A DNA stretch of 64,000 nt from Peribolospora baueri (lineage: Eukaryota > Basidiomycota > Peribolosporomycetes > Peribolosporales > Peribolosporaceae). The notes under the pieces are model-generated. The model was not told where the DNA came from and ran no database searches. It saw nothing but the letters and a program-made list of their open reading frames with translations. The translations under genes and the position numbers were made by a program. Positions 10,629 through 23,937 of the stretch are shown here, piece after piece (the first letter of the stretch is position 1; each line of letters opens with the position of its first letter). The DNA lies in contig JAMDHS010000033.1 of NCBI GenBank assembly GCA_029717555.1, forward strand, positions 124,001-188,000, read 5' to 3'.

Positions 10629-13600
10629 ATCCACGTCTCCCTCGCCTGCCTTGGCCGCCTCTCCCCAACCCAAGTCGCCCTCCCTAACCGGCCCTTCCCC
10701 AAGGCCAAACATCCTCAGCATCCTCGTGACCCAGGCAGCCACAGCCTCCACCACTCCCACGTCCACCGCCGTGTGCTCTCTGATGTAGACGTTGGTGGTC
10801 GAGACGAGGCCGAGGAGGACGGAAAGGGCATCGGGCGTGTTGAACGAGTCGCAAAGGGCGGCACGGAAGGCGGACTGGCTCCGCTTCAGCTCCGACATCA
10901 GTTCCTTCTCCGGGGCATCGTAGTGGTGCCGACCGTCGGACTGCTCGGCCTGGGCCTGGGCCTTTCGGCGGAGCGCTTTGACGTTCGTGAAAAAGTTCTA
11001 GTCACATCGAAGGTGCGGGCGACTGCGAGGTCAACATCGTCCCACGGAAACAAGGACTGGCGGCACGCACTCTGCGCATCGCGCACGACTCACGTTGAAG
11101 AAAGTCTCCGTGTTGCGAACCTCAACCATGCCGCTTTCCCTAAAGTCCGTCTTGGAACTCCACAGCTGCTGCAGAAATGCCAAGCGAAGTTGTCGGGGAG
11201 TATACTTCTGCAACGCTTCCTGCATATCATCATCCACGTCGATTTATCGCACGCGAGGTATCAGACGTCGAAAACAAGTGTTAGCTCCGCGTCCCGAAAA
11301 ATTGACCAAGAGACTTGACGCGCGCGCGCCAGAATGCCACCACCTACCTGGATGGTGATAAAGTTTTTGAGCGACTTGCTCATCTTCAGACCTTCGATGT
11401 GCAAGTGGCCGGTGTGAAGGAAGTAATTCACCCATTGGCGGCAGTCGTGATAGGCCTGCGAAGGGGGAACAGACCGGTCGTCGAGATCGCCAGGTTAGCA
11501 GGTGGTCATGCCCGCACATTCCACATTCGATACGACCTCGAACGGGCGGGTGGCGCACCTCAGACTGGGCGATCTCGTTATCGTGATGCGGGAACATGAG
11601 GTCCACGCCACCGGAGTGGATATCCATTCCAGATCCGAACACCTCCGAGGCCATGACGGAGCATTCGATGTGCCAACCCGGTCGACCAGGCCCCCACGGA
11701 GAGTCCCATGCCGGCTCGCCCGGTTTTGAGGTTTTCCAGAGGGCGAAATCGGATGGGCAGCGTTTTCCGGATGCAGCCGTGAGGGAGCCTTTGGTAGCGC
11801 AGATGGGGGATCGGGAATCGGATGATCTTAAAGAGGTCAACCAACAACCAAGACCCTGTAAGACGACGACGCAAACGAGCTCACCTTCACCCTCGTCCAG
11901 CAACTCCTTGTTGCCCTTGCTCCACGGCTGCAGCTTTGCATACACATGCTTCCACTCGTCCTCGGCTGCGCTACTGACCTCGCCATTGGCTGTCTTGCCA
12001 CCGGCATTGCCACCATCGAAAGCCTTCGTATCGAACCACACGTTGCCCTGTTCGTCCGCGTAAGCGAAGCCATTGGAGACGATACGGTCCACGAAGGCGA
12101 CAATCTCCGGGATGTATTCTGAAACACGAGTGAGCGTGTCCGGTCGCTCGACGTGCAGCGCGGCCATGTCTTCGAAGAAGGAGCGCTCCCATCGGGCGGC
12201 GAGGGAGCGGAAGATGGCAGGATCGGTGACAGTAGAGCCGTGCTGTACGAAAAATAAGGCGGGCGTGACGGGGACGATGAGAACAAAGAAACTTTACTGT
12301 AGTCCTGAAAATGGACGAAGACCAGCATAACGATGAAGCAGGGCGCACCTGTTTGTCGAGATAGGAAGCCAGAGCATCCTGGGATGCGTTGATAAGCAGC
12401 TCGGCTTGGGTCTTGGACGTGTCGCCAGACTGCAACGCCGCGGCAGCAGACGTCAAAGCATCTCGAGAAGAGTCCTGGATAATGTCATACGGGAGAAAAA
12501 AAGAGAAGCACACATGGCATTAGCAGTGCAATTATCTCTAGATCCGCTCTCGTCCTAGCTCACCAGCGCAACAAAGTTCATGCCAAACTTTTGGTCCTTC
12601 ACGATGGCCTTCTTGACCCAAGAGGGATTCGACTTGAGCTCTTTGACCTCCTTCCAAGCGGCGTCCACCTCGTCTTGCGAGAGGCTCCCGATACCCTTGA
12701 CGTCTGTCAGTGCAGGACTCTTGCCGAGCGTCGCGACAAAGTGGGCGGACCATGCTGACTGGACAGTTGATAAGAGGGTCGGGGTTAGCGTCGCATTCGA
12801 TAAGCGGAAGGAGGAAAGGAGGTGCTGCTGGCGGGCACGGACGATGATCTAGTCAGAAGAAAGGGGACGGGGAAAGGGACAAAAAATGAGTTTCGATACA
12901 GTGAGGTCAGAGCTTGGAATGGCTCCAACTTTAGGAACGGGGCTCACCTTGTCATCGATGTCGGTGACGTTCATCACGAAATGGACGTCGTATCCAAAGT
13001 AGTCTCGCAGGATGCGCCTGACAATGTCTTGAGTGACGTAGTTCCTGAGAAGCAAAGGGGAAATAAGGGAACGCAGCTCGTTTGAGCATGGACCGTTGCG
13101 GAACCAGTTCATCGAAAAATGAACGCCTGCTCTTGGCAAGAATGCTACGTGCCCACCTCGCATGGCCCATATGACTAGAGTCATAAACAGTGGGTCCGCA
13201 GTTGTACCAAGTGACCTGCTTGCCGCGCGTGGGTATGAATTCGTTCTACCACAACGGAGCGTTGCAAAAAAAAAGTGAAAGGGGCCCGCTCAGGACGTCC
13301 TGTCCGTCGACCGTGGCTCGCCCGGGCGTGTTCGAGCGAGGGACGGTGCCGCCGAGCTCACCTTAGACCGCGTGAGCGAGTTGTACACCTTCAACGTCGG
13401 CTCCTTCTCCACCTGAGTTGGGACCCTCCATTCTGGCTGCTTGGCCCTGGCGCCGGGCGTTGCGGGCGAAGGGGAAGACTGCGAAGCGGGCGCGGAGGAA
13501 GACATGGCCCGACGGAAGTTGTGAAGGGCGGTGGTGCGAGCGATGGAGGCGGTCGTTGGACCGGGGAATAGAAGAGACAAGGTGGACGCAGAGAACAAAG

Positions 13601-13637
13601 AAGGGATGGTCCTGCGAGTTGCGCGAATGGCGTTCAT
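10629..13637 (-). CDS. CRS1: cysteinyl-tRNA synthetase, 3' end missing
   Basis: It charges tRNA-Cys with cysteine. Ten exons read in phase: 13637-13362, 13245-13157, 13044-12948, 12848-12564, 12474-12349, 12242-11885, 11788-11559, 11455-11348, 11219-11094 and 10997-10629 (688 codons, no stop). Class I signatures: HMGH at 117-120, KMSKS at about 511-515, zinc ligands in YNCGP, WHIEC and the [13 protein letters not shown] segment. The sequence ends after the [15 protein letters not shown] and [13 protein letters not shown] helices, so the C-terminal anticodon-binding part, roughly 80-100 residues by comparison with eukaryotic CysRS, is absent. The first 44 residues are Arg/Ser/Thr-rich and precede a second ATG at 13505 (MSSSAP), suggesting mitochondrial and cytosolic forms from two starts. 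Fungi often have one CARS gene for both compartments. Confidence 0.88.
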
Positions 13638-14830
13638 ACACGCCCGTCGGTGTCACCGTCGTGATGGTGTTGGCCGAGAAGGTTGACTGGGGGCGACGCA
13701 AGGGCACTCGCTGGAATGAAGCCAGTCAGTCAAATCATTCTTGCACCATCACCCTTTGTGCAGCATATCGCTGCACGTGATGTCCTTGCTGCGGCACCGA
13801 CGATCGGCCTAACCACATGCTAGTCCACCACGGCCTCACTTTTCATGATAGTGAGCGACGAGGAAGAATACATTCGTCGTCGAGAGACAGGGATGTCCTC
13901 CTAGGAGGAGAGGGAGAGTAGGATACGTATTATATACACGGCGTGTGACGAGCTGGGACAGGAGCCGCGACATCGCTCGACTAGACGCGGGTTTTCCGTG
14001 CTGTGAGTAGGCAGCGGCGCCAATCTCGGAATATGAAAGCTGTACAGACCCATGACAGGTGTAGAAAGGGGTGGCTCCTGCTTATGTCGTGCTTGTAGTC
14101 GATGCCACTTGTGTGACGCCCGTCGGCTCGACGTGACTCGCGTCCTCGCGGGCTCAGGCACTCTTTGCTCCGCAGGGCACTTGCGAGGCCAAGAGGGACA
14201 CAGCAGCAAGACGCCAAGGCGGTCGGCTCAAAGGCGTCGCTGCCGAGGTAGAGGTGTGCCTGTGGGCAGCTGTAACAGTAGTGCCCAGGATGATCGAATG
14301 AACGGGTAAGTTCCTGCCTGCATATTTTATTGTGATCGATGTGTGAGAGATGGCGTTCCCCAGCCCAACGTTCTATGTCCGTCTGGACACACCGACGGAG
14401 CTCATGTGTAGATGGAGAGATAAAAGAAACACCCAGAGTAGGTCCTGGGCTCGCGGCACATGGAGGTCAACAGTGAGGTGGAAGTCGAGTGCATGACGTG
14501 CACATTACGTGCACACGACGAGACGGGCGAGATGGCGACGGCGGCAGGGATATCACATTACACGTTACGATGAGGGCGAAATTAGAATGGTAAAAGGTGG
14601 AAAAAGGGAAGGATGGAAAAGAGCGGGGAATCCATCAGAGAGCGATCCGTGCCGACGCTGCCGCCGCTACCGGTCTACGAGGTTTTACGAAGCGGACGAC
14701 AGAGGAGCGAGGAAGATACGCGAGGTGGCTGGTAGGTCTTTTCTGTCTGTATGAACGAATATGTGGCGCATGTCGACCGTCGAAAGACCGAGCGATGTGG
14801 AAGAAGAAGAGCGAGGCGCGACCAGGAGAC
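13638..14830. other. intergenic, 1.2 kb, no gene seen
   Basis: It lies between the CysRS start and the YPT6 stop, both on the minus strand, so it should hold the CysRS promoter and the YPT6 3' UTR. Open frames up to about 100 codons exist but have no motif or splice-consistent structure. A short repeated palindrome, GTGCAC within ACGTGCAC (14498-14514), is the only local pattern noticed. Confidence 0.45.
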
Positions 14831-16680
<1,850 letters not shown>

Positions 16681-17559
16681 ATGACCACCTACACACTCTC
16701 CCATCCTGCTTATCTCAAGCTCATCCTTCACGCTGCCAAGCACCCGCACGCCCGCGTCAACGGCGTGCTTCTCGGTAATGCTGTCGGCGCCGGCAAGGTG
16801 GTTGTGACCGACGTGGTGCCGCTGTTGCATCACTGGACCGAGCTGAGTCCCATGATGGAGGTCGCTTTGAGCATGGTTAGTGAAAGATGGCCCGGGCGCA
16901 TCTGTGGAGCTCGGTTTACTGCTACGAGATTTATCGGTTTGCGTGGGTGACTGGGCTTGATATTAACGTTTTTCGCTTCTGCTCCTCCCATCGGCAGGTG
17001 GAGGCCTACGCCTCGTCCACGAACCCTCCATCGTCCATAGTGGGCTACTACGAAGCCCCGTCAAGAGTGGACGACAAGATGCTGTCCGCGGCGGGAAGCC
17101 GGGTCGCGGCCAAGCTCGCGCAAAAATCGAAAGACGTCGTAGCCGTGGTGGTGAGTTAAATGACTCGTGCGATTCGATCTCGCGAGATCTCGACAGCTAC
17201 TCTGGCGTCCGTGAGACGTTAAGATCGGCCTGTGTGATTCGTCAACTGTATGGCTCTCCTCTCATATCCATTTCGTATGGATCCCTTTGTTTTCGACTGT
17301 CCACATCACACAGGTGGACAACGCCGCGCTCTTCTCCTCCTCTCGCCCACCGCTCATCCCCCTCTCCGCTTCACCTCCTCACGCAAACTTGCCCGCTTCC
17401 ACCATCGCGTTGGCCAACACCTCTTCTCCATCGCTGGCACTAGTCGCGATGCGCAACGGCGACCACGAGCTCGTGGCCGACTTTGATGACTCGCTCGAAG
17501 ACACGAGCAAGGATTGGTTGGCAAACAGAGACCTTGAGCTCGTCGAGGGCGGGCGATGA
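16681..17559 (+). CDS. EMC8: ER membrane complex subunit 8/9
   Basis: The EMC inserts tail-anchored and multipass proteins into the ER membrane; EMC8/9 is a cytosolic, MPN-like subunit. Exons 16681-16875, 16998-17150 and 17314-17559 give 197 residues, matching the family. The start MTTYTLSHPAYLKLILHAAK, the HPHARVNGVLLG turn, VVVTDVVPLLHHWTELSPMMEVAL, and VGYYEAP are hallmark segments of the UPF0172/EMC8 family. The JAMM metal ligands are not evident, as expected for this inactive subfamily. All introns are in phase 0 and between 120 and 165 nt. Confidence 0.92.
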
Positions 17560-18180
17560 GCGCGGCTTAGTTCGTAGCTAGGCTGACCTGGAGATGGAGA
17601 AACAGCTTGTTGCGACCATGACTATGTGCCACCTTCGAGGCCGATAGAAATTATCATACCCCATGTGCCCGACAGAACTTGTCAGTGAAGAAGAATTTGG
17701 GCTGCGTGTTGAGCGTATCAAAGAAGTCGAAGGTATGACAAGAAAAGGTAGGTTAGCCATGTTGACCATCACTCTCAGCCGGTCTAGCTGGGGAGGTCAG
17801 CCGTTCAACATGGGTAGAGGCCGGGGAGATGTCATGGCGCAACAGGGCTTTCCACCGAGGAGAAGCTGTGATCGATTGTGACTGTGCATGGAAGAAGGAC
17901 TTGAGATTCGAGGTGACTGGCAAATATTGGGGGACGCATCCCCTTGACTACCAGCATTCACATGCCGACCAGGACGAGCTCAAACGCCCTCATCCTGTGG
18001 CGCTATCGACAGCCGTCGGTAGAGGCGCTGCCGGTCCGTCATAGTCGAAATGCAAGTTGCACCTCGTCCTGGAAGTTCCGGCGAAGACTGATCGGCCGCA
18101 GCACCTTGCAAGTCAGCTCGTCGATCACTTCTCTTCCTGCCCCCGCCTTCCAAAACACAGCTGGAATCCACCTCGGAGCG
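17560..18180. other. intergenic, 0.6 kb, no gene seen
   Basis: It separates EMC8 from TAP42 (both plus strand). It should hold the EMC8 3' UTR and the TAP42 promoter. I see no coding or RNA signal. Confidence 0.45.
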
Positions 18181-20189
18181 ATGGCGTCGACGAGCACTCA
18201 TGGAGCCACAGAACAAGACCTGGAGGAGGATCTGTCGGTGAACCAGCTTCTGCAGCGGGCCTTTGCTCTTGCCGATCAGGCTTTTACGGGGAATTCGGCC
18301 GATGATGAAGTGCAGGTACGTCTCTGAAGCTAGTACCGACCGGACCCGCTATGAGCAGCATAGGCGGCGACGGCAACGGAGCTCGGATAAGATTAGGGAA
18401 GGGCTCTTGTTCATGGCAAGTACCGTATTCCCGCCTTTCACCCAGCTTCGCACCCAGACAGCCATTTCCTACCTAACCCGCGCCAGCTCGCTGGCCGAGT
18501 CATTGGGGATCATCTCGCTGAACGAGGCGTTAGACGACATCAACACCCGAGACCTACGCGCCCTCCTCATTCCTTCCTTGCTTGGAGAGCTGACCATGCG
18601 CTTGAGGACGAACGGCCCCATGGAGAGGAGAAAGACTGTTGAGCAAGCTAGGGTGAGCTGCGTTGAGAGGATGGCGCTGCAATGATGGCGTGGCGGCTGA
18701 CCAAGTTAGAGGCGTTCCCTCCGCTTCTTGTCCTCCCACGTCCTTCTCCCCTCCGCTTCTGCCTGATCGAAGATTTATTCCTGTAGATTTCTCTCCACTC
18801 TCGACACCTTTTCCGTCGTTCGCGGAGACGACAGAAACGTCATAGTGGCAGCAAGCTCTCAGGCTTCCACTTCTGGAGGCCAGGACGCCGCGCGGAGAAG
18901 GGAGGCGAAGATTGCGCAGTTCAGGTTGGAGAAAGATATTAAGGGGAAATTGGATGTACGTCCCATCATTTCTCGTCCCTTTCTCCTCTTCCTGTTTTAG
19001 CCCGATCCTACGATTTCTGGCTGGACGCCGCCATGCTGATGAGATAAAATCCTCTGCGCGCTCCACACGCGATCGCGCACATAGGAATACCGCAACCGCG
19101 TCCGCTCGTCGAGCAAAGCACCCATGCCATCGGATGATCGCACGCCCTCCGATCCTTACTATGACCTCCTCCTCGTGCCCCGCAAGCGCATGGCCGGCGG
19201 TGTTAACGACTCCTCTAGCGCCTCGGATGAGGAATCGGACAAGCCCACAGCGTCCACATCCGCCTCCTTCGCTCAGACCTCCCTGCGCACTCTCAGAGGC
19301 TATTTACTCGCTCTCCTCACGCTGCATTACCTCCGCGCAGCAGGCTCGTTGAACAGTCTAGAGATGGAGCTGGAACTTTTGCGGAATATGCCGAGCGAGG
19401 ACGAGTTGAGTAGGCAGAGAGAGGCGGCGAGGCAAGCGGAGGAGAGGGAGAGGAGGAGGACTGGTGAGGATGAGGGGACCTGGAGGCTGGATGGACGGGG
19501 TGCTGGTGGAGTGACTGGCGGTCCACTGTTAGATCCTAAGGGAAAGGTGAGTGTGATATTTGTTGCATGCTTCGTGCCTGAGCGCATGGCACCTCGTCTT
19601 CGCCGGACGTGTTTGGTCATTTTTACTCCTTTGCGTTGAACGAACGTCCTCTCCGTCCCGATTGCTATCACCTCGACAGCCCCTCCGGCCCTTCACTATC
19701 ACCGCCTCCGGCAGCCCCACCACCGGCCTGCCCTCCTCTTCCCGCGTAGCCACCACCAACCTGCCGATGACCAATCTCGAGAGGCGCGCACAGATCCGCG
19801 CGGGCGTATTCCAGCCCAGCCACCGACTGCCGACGATGAGCATCGACGAGTATCTGGAGGAGGAGAGGAAAAGGGGGAACATTATCGAAGGCGGAGGGTG
19901 GGTCGACATCCCATCTCGCTTGACATGGGCGGCCCGGCCCGTATGCGTCGAGTCGAACCAGCTCTGACGCAGCCGTGACGAACACGCTTTCCCTTTCCCC
20001 TTCCTTCCACTTAGACCCGCCTCGGCCGAGCGACCGACTCCTCGCGAGCAAAGAGCCCTGGACGCGGAGCAAGATGGTACGATCGCGGCCGAGGAGGCCT
20101 CGGAGGCTGCCAGGAAGGAGGCGATCGAGTGGGACGCTTTCACCGAGGCGAACCCGCGCGGGATGGGCAACACGATGAACCGGGGTTGA
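18181..20189 (+). CDS. TAP42: Tap42/alpha4 (IGBP1) PP2A-associated protein
   Basis: Tap42 binds PP2A-type catalytic subunits and relays TORC1 signals. Six exons in phase: 18181-18315, 18446-18652, 18773-18955, 19085-19546, 19680-19897 and 20015-20189, giving 459 residues. The N-terminal helical half shows IISLNEALDDINTRDLRALL, the family's NE..DD..T motif, and FLSTLDTFSVV. KIAQFRLEKDIKGKL is the conserved basic helix. The C-terminal half carries SIDEYLEEERKRGNII followed by GGG, and WDAFTEANPRGMGNTMNRG, the typical end. Exon 3 was placed to start at 18773 because this restores the conserved helix; exon 2 at 18446 avoids a basic insert. An acidic Ser/Asp patch and an alternative exon-2 start remain possible. 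Confidence 0.9.
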
Positions 20190-20330
20190 TGAATCCTGCT
20201 TGTTGAATTTCCGCCTTGCTAGTTGGGGGTACATATAACTTCTGAGACACGGTATCTAGCCACATTCACAAGAGTAGCACAGGAACTGAAGCGAGCGGTC
20301 GGTGCGAGCGCGAACTATTCATACGCACAA

Positions 20331-23300
20331 TCACATTCTGAGTATACCGAGCAGTCCGCGTTAGTTAGCGCATTCCTGCTTCGTCATCTCCTCCGCAAGC
20401 GAACCCCGCGCCCTCCCTTCTTCTTGGTTTGACTCACCTAAACACACCATACCCTCTCCCAGGCCCATCCCACGTCGTCCAATCGCCCTTGCTCTTGCTC
20501 CTCTCTCTGCCGGCGTTGGCGATGGACAGACCGAGACCGAGGACGTCGCGCGTATCCTGAGGTCGGATAATGCCGTCGTCCCAGAGCCGGGCGGAGGCAT
20601 AGAGAGGCACTGACTGTGCTTCAATCTGCGACGAGAGCGAAGCGTGTCGAGTCGGGTCGCTGATGAGGAGCCAGCGGAGGAGGGAACGGAGGAAGACGAG
20701 AGCAGTTCGGCATATGGGTCAGCGTGAAGTGGAAACCAAACAGAAGAAAACCCGGAGGCATGACCCGGCGTTCAGCCGCTTGAAGCCTTCATGGTAACGA
20801 AAAGAGGGGCGCAATAAATTCAAGGATGTTCCTTCCATCGGTAAACTCACGCAGACACCGAGGACATGACCGACTCGAGCTGTTCGCCTCCCATGACGCC
20901 TACGCGCGCGTTGGGCCACATCCACATGAAGCGTGGCTGGTATGCCCTTCCACACATGCCTGCAGCAGGACAGATGGTAGCGAGTACTGAAGTCAGCTTA
21001 TTGCTACTGGCTTGCCGAGTGTCAGCACGAAGGCTCACCATAGTTGCCCGCACTGAAGAGAGGGACAATCGCAGAATACCAAATCGCAGAATACCAAGCC
21101 GGAAGAGTACGCGTGTATGTGACGTAAGGGTAGGCCACACATCAGCCGACGCCTTCATGAAAGTTCAAGAGAGGGGTCCGCCATTCACCTCCCTCTCTCC
21201 CCGTCTAAGCCATATCGCTCACCCAAAAGACCCGCCGACTATGACGGTCAACTTGGGCACATCGGCGCAGGCAACGGCGCGGACCATCTTTGCTCCGTCC
21301 TTGGCGATGCCCGCTCGTTCGGCTTTCGTGCCCACCATGTAGCCTTAGTAAGGCCGATTATGAAAAAGGAGGCGCACACAAGGAAGTGAAGAGAAACGGT
21401 CACTAAATGAGTTTCGATCCGCCCCTTCCACGGTCTCTATGATCGCAGTAAAACGTCAAGACAAACTCACCGGTGACATTGACCAGGAAAACGAGTGGAA
21501 TTCCTCTCTGACTACACATCTCGATGAACTGCGTAGCCTTGAGCGCGCTCTCACCAAACAGCACCCCGTTGTTACCCACCACACCGACCTGATGGCCGTG
21601 GATGCGCGCGAAGCCTGTGACGACCGTCTTGCCGTACAGCTTTTTGAACTCGTGGAAGCGGGAGCCGTCGACTAGACGAGCTATTACGTCGCGCATATCG
21701 AAGGGTTGGCGGAAGGAGGGGGGAACGATGCCAAGGAGATCGGTGGAGGGGTAGAGGGGCGGTTCGGTGGCTTGAGCTGGGGACTGAGGAGTGAGGCGGG
21801 AGAAAGGAAGGACTGTCAAAAGGGGAAACAGAAAATACTCTTTTGATGGGATGAAACCCACCGATGCTGGAGCGTAGTTGAGACTAGCCACGGACTGACG
21901 AGCGAGAACGAGAGCGTGCTCGTCGTCGAAGGCGAGGTGGTCGGTGACGCCTTCCAGAGGATTGGCGATACATGAACAATACCAGTTCGTCACTCGAAGG
22001 TTCAACCAAGCGTTCCTCATGGCACGCATAGGGGCGCAACAGCTCGTCGATAGTATATTGTTTCACCCACCAGACACGCTTGAATGCATCTCCGCACCAC
22101 CGAGCGTCTCGTCGTCTACGACCTCGCCCAGAGCAGCTTTGACGAGCGGTGGGCCAGCCAGGAAGATAGTACCCTGCTTTCGCACGCTGTCTCCGCAAAA
22201 AAGAAGCCAAAAACGGGAGATGAGTGCAGCGCTTCAGGAGAACTGGTTCAGAGACGCATGGCCTCACATGATCGTCTCGTCGGCCATGGCTGGAACGTAG
22301 GCTCCGCCGGCAATGGAAATTCCGTGGACGACGCTAATTTGCGGGATGCCCAGGGCTTACGAAAAGGAAATAAAGCCAAGGTAGAAAGAGTAGAAACCAG
22401 TGGGATTTGTCTGGTGAGCATGGTTGCTGCCCTGAAGTCGCACCGCGTTTCCTGAGCTAAAATGCAGTCGGAATAGCCTCGGGTTCGATGAGAATCGCCT
22501 CAAGATTCTCACCTGACATTTGGGCCTAAGAAAAAGGAGAGGAGAGCATTGAAAGGTTATGGAACCAGAAAGCGAGTCGCCAATCCGAACAGTTGAGGAA
22601 CTCAGCGATTTGACTCACCATGTTGTAGAAAATGCGGCCGAAATGATTGCTGTCCGGAAAGACGTCGGCTTGGTGAGGCAAGGCCGCGCCACCAGACTCG
22701 ACTGCCACAAAAAACCCATGATTCATTGGTTTCCGTTTCTTTGCCGCCCACCACCGATCCGTGTCTCGTGCTCACCAAGGTAGACGCAGGGCAATCTGTT
22801 CTCTCGCGCAATCTCCTGAGCCCGAAGATGCTTTTTGACGGTGACGGGAAAGTAAACGCCACCTCTGAAAAGTACATGAGAGAACAGAAAGTCAGCGTCC
22901 GTCCTCAGTTGAGGTCGGACAAGCATTTGATAGCCCCGCCATGGGAGAGGTCACTCACTTGACAGTCGGGTCGTTGGCGACGATCATACATTCGGTGCTG
23001 AGGGAGAAGCACGCAAGCGCATTTCAGAAACACTGCAACATGTGAGAGCCTGCTTCAACCCGGGAGGCAGATCTCGGGACTAGAAGCGACTGCTTCCGAT
23101 GGCCCACTCACCCGCTAACCCTGCCGATGCCGGTGACAATCCCTGCCCCGGGCACCTCGTCCTCCCGTTCTCCGTACATATTCCACCCCGCATAATGCCC
23201 GACCTCCATAAAAGGCGAGTGCGGGTCGAGCAAGCGAGCGACTCTATCTCTGGCCAGCATCTTGCCCTTTTCCAGGTGCTTCTTTCTAGCCTTTTCCGGG

Positions 23301-23554
23301 CCGCCGAGACGGATGCGGGTGGAGACGGCTTCGAGGTTTCGAATGAGGGATGCCATGGCGTCCGCGTTGGATTGGAAGGCGGAGGAGGTGGGATCGATGG
23401 TAGAGGGGAGGACGGAGGAGGCGAGGTCGAGACGGTCCTGGGAAGCGTTGTGAGTGGACATGCGGCGGAGGCGGGCGGCAGGGAGGAGGGCCGCGGAAGC
23501 GACTCCAGGCGCCGCTCGCCCAAGAGGGCCGGTGCGGGAGACGATGCGAAGCAT
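20331..23554 (-). CDS. MCCB: 3-methylcrotonyl-CoA carboxylase beta subunit
   Basis: The carboxyltransferase subunit of the mitochondrial, biotin-dependent enzyme of leucine breakdown. Fourteen exons join in phase to 581 residues: 23554-23112, 22997-22959, 22864-22776, 22701-22619, 22525-22513, 22355-22268, 22186-22071, 21950-21862, 21783-21471, 21343-21223, 21052-21039, 20959-20851, 20659-20438 and 20337-20331. The first 35 residues form an Arg-rich mitochondrial presequence. Conserved segments: [74 protein letters not shown] and [12 protein letters not shown]. Three exons are only 13, 14 and 7 nt; the last supplies the final Arg, Met and stop so that the protein ends GVFRM like its relatives. 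The alpha subunit is not in this window. Confidence 0.95.
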
Positions 23555-23937
23555 AAGGTAGATGTATCTAGTCAGGAAGACGAAGGAAGCGTGCAAGGCT
23601 GTGAGAAGGAGAACGAGAGCGTGGTTGGGTGACAAGGAGGATGCCCCCCGCACTCGGCAAGTGGTCAAGCACGCGCTCAGGATCCGGGCGAGGGTCACGT
23701 GGCCTTTCTCCCCTAGCCTCTCCACAAATTGCTTCTCGTAGCCGTCCATTCCGCTTTCAGGGCATGCAGGAATTCTGGGAACACTTAGGACACTGACAAG
23801 CGTTCTGCCACGCTCTTGGATAAGGGTCTTCTTCTTCTCGCTTACTGCTTGCTGTCTGCTTACCGACTCCCTGCATACTGGACAGTCTTGCTTTCGCACT
23901 CACACCCACCCTACCGGTCGCGTCCCCGTCAGCAAAC
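23555..23937. promoter_or_regulatory. divergent promoter, MCCB / MFS transporter
   Basis: 383 bp between head-to-head start codons. The MCCB frame stays open upstream but lacks a better start. No recognised operator or TATA box. Confidence 0.4.

Noticed and set aside
18316-18445. Earlier acceptor for TAP42 exon 2 (18356 or 18359)
   Set aside because: Adds a basic, non-conserved stretch; the 18446 acceptor gives a direct match to the family helix.
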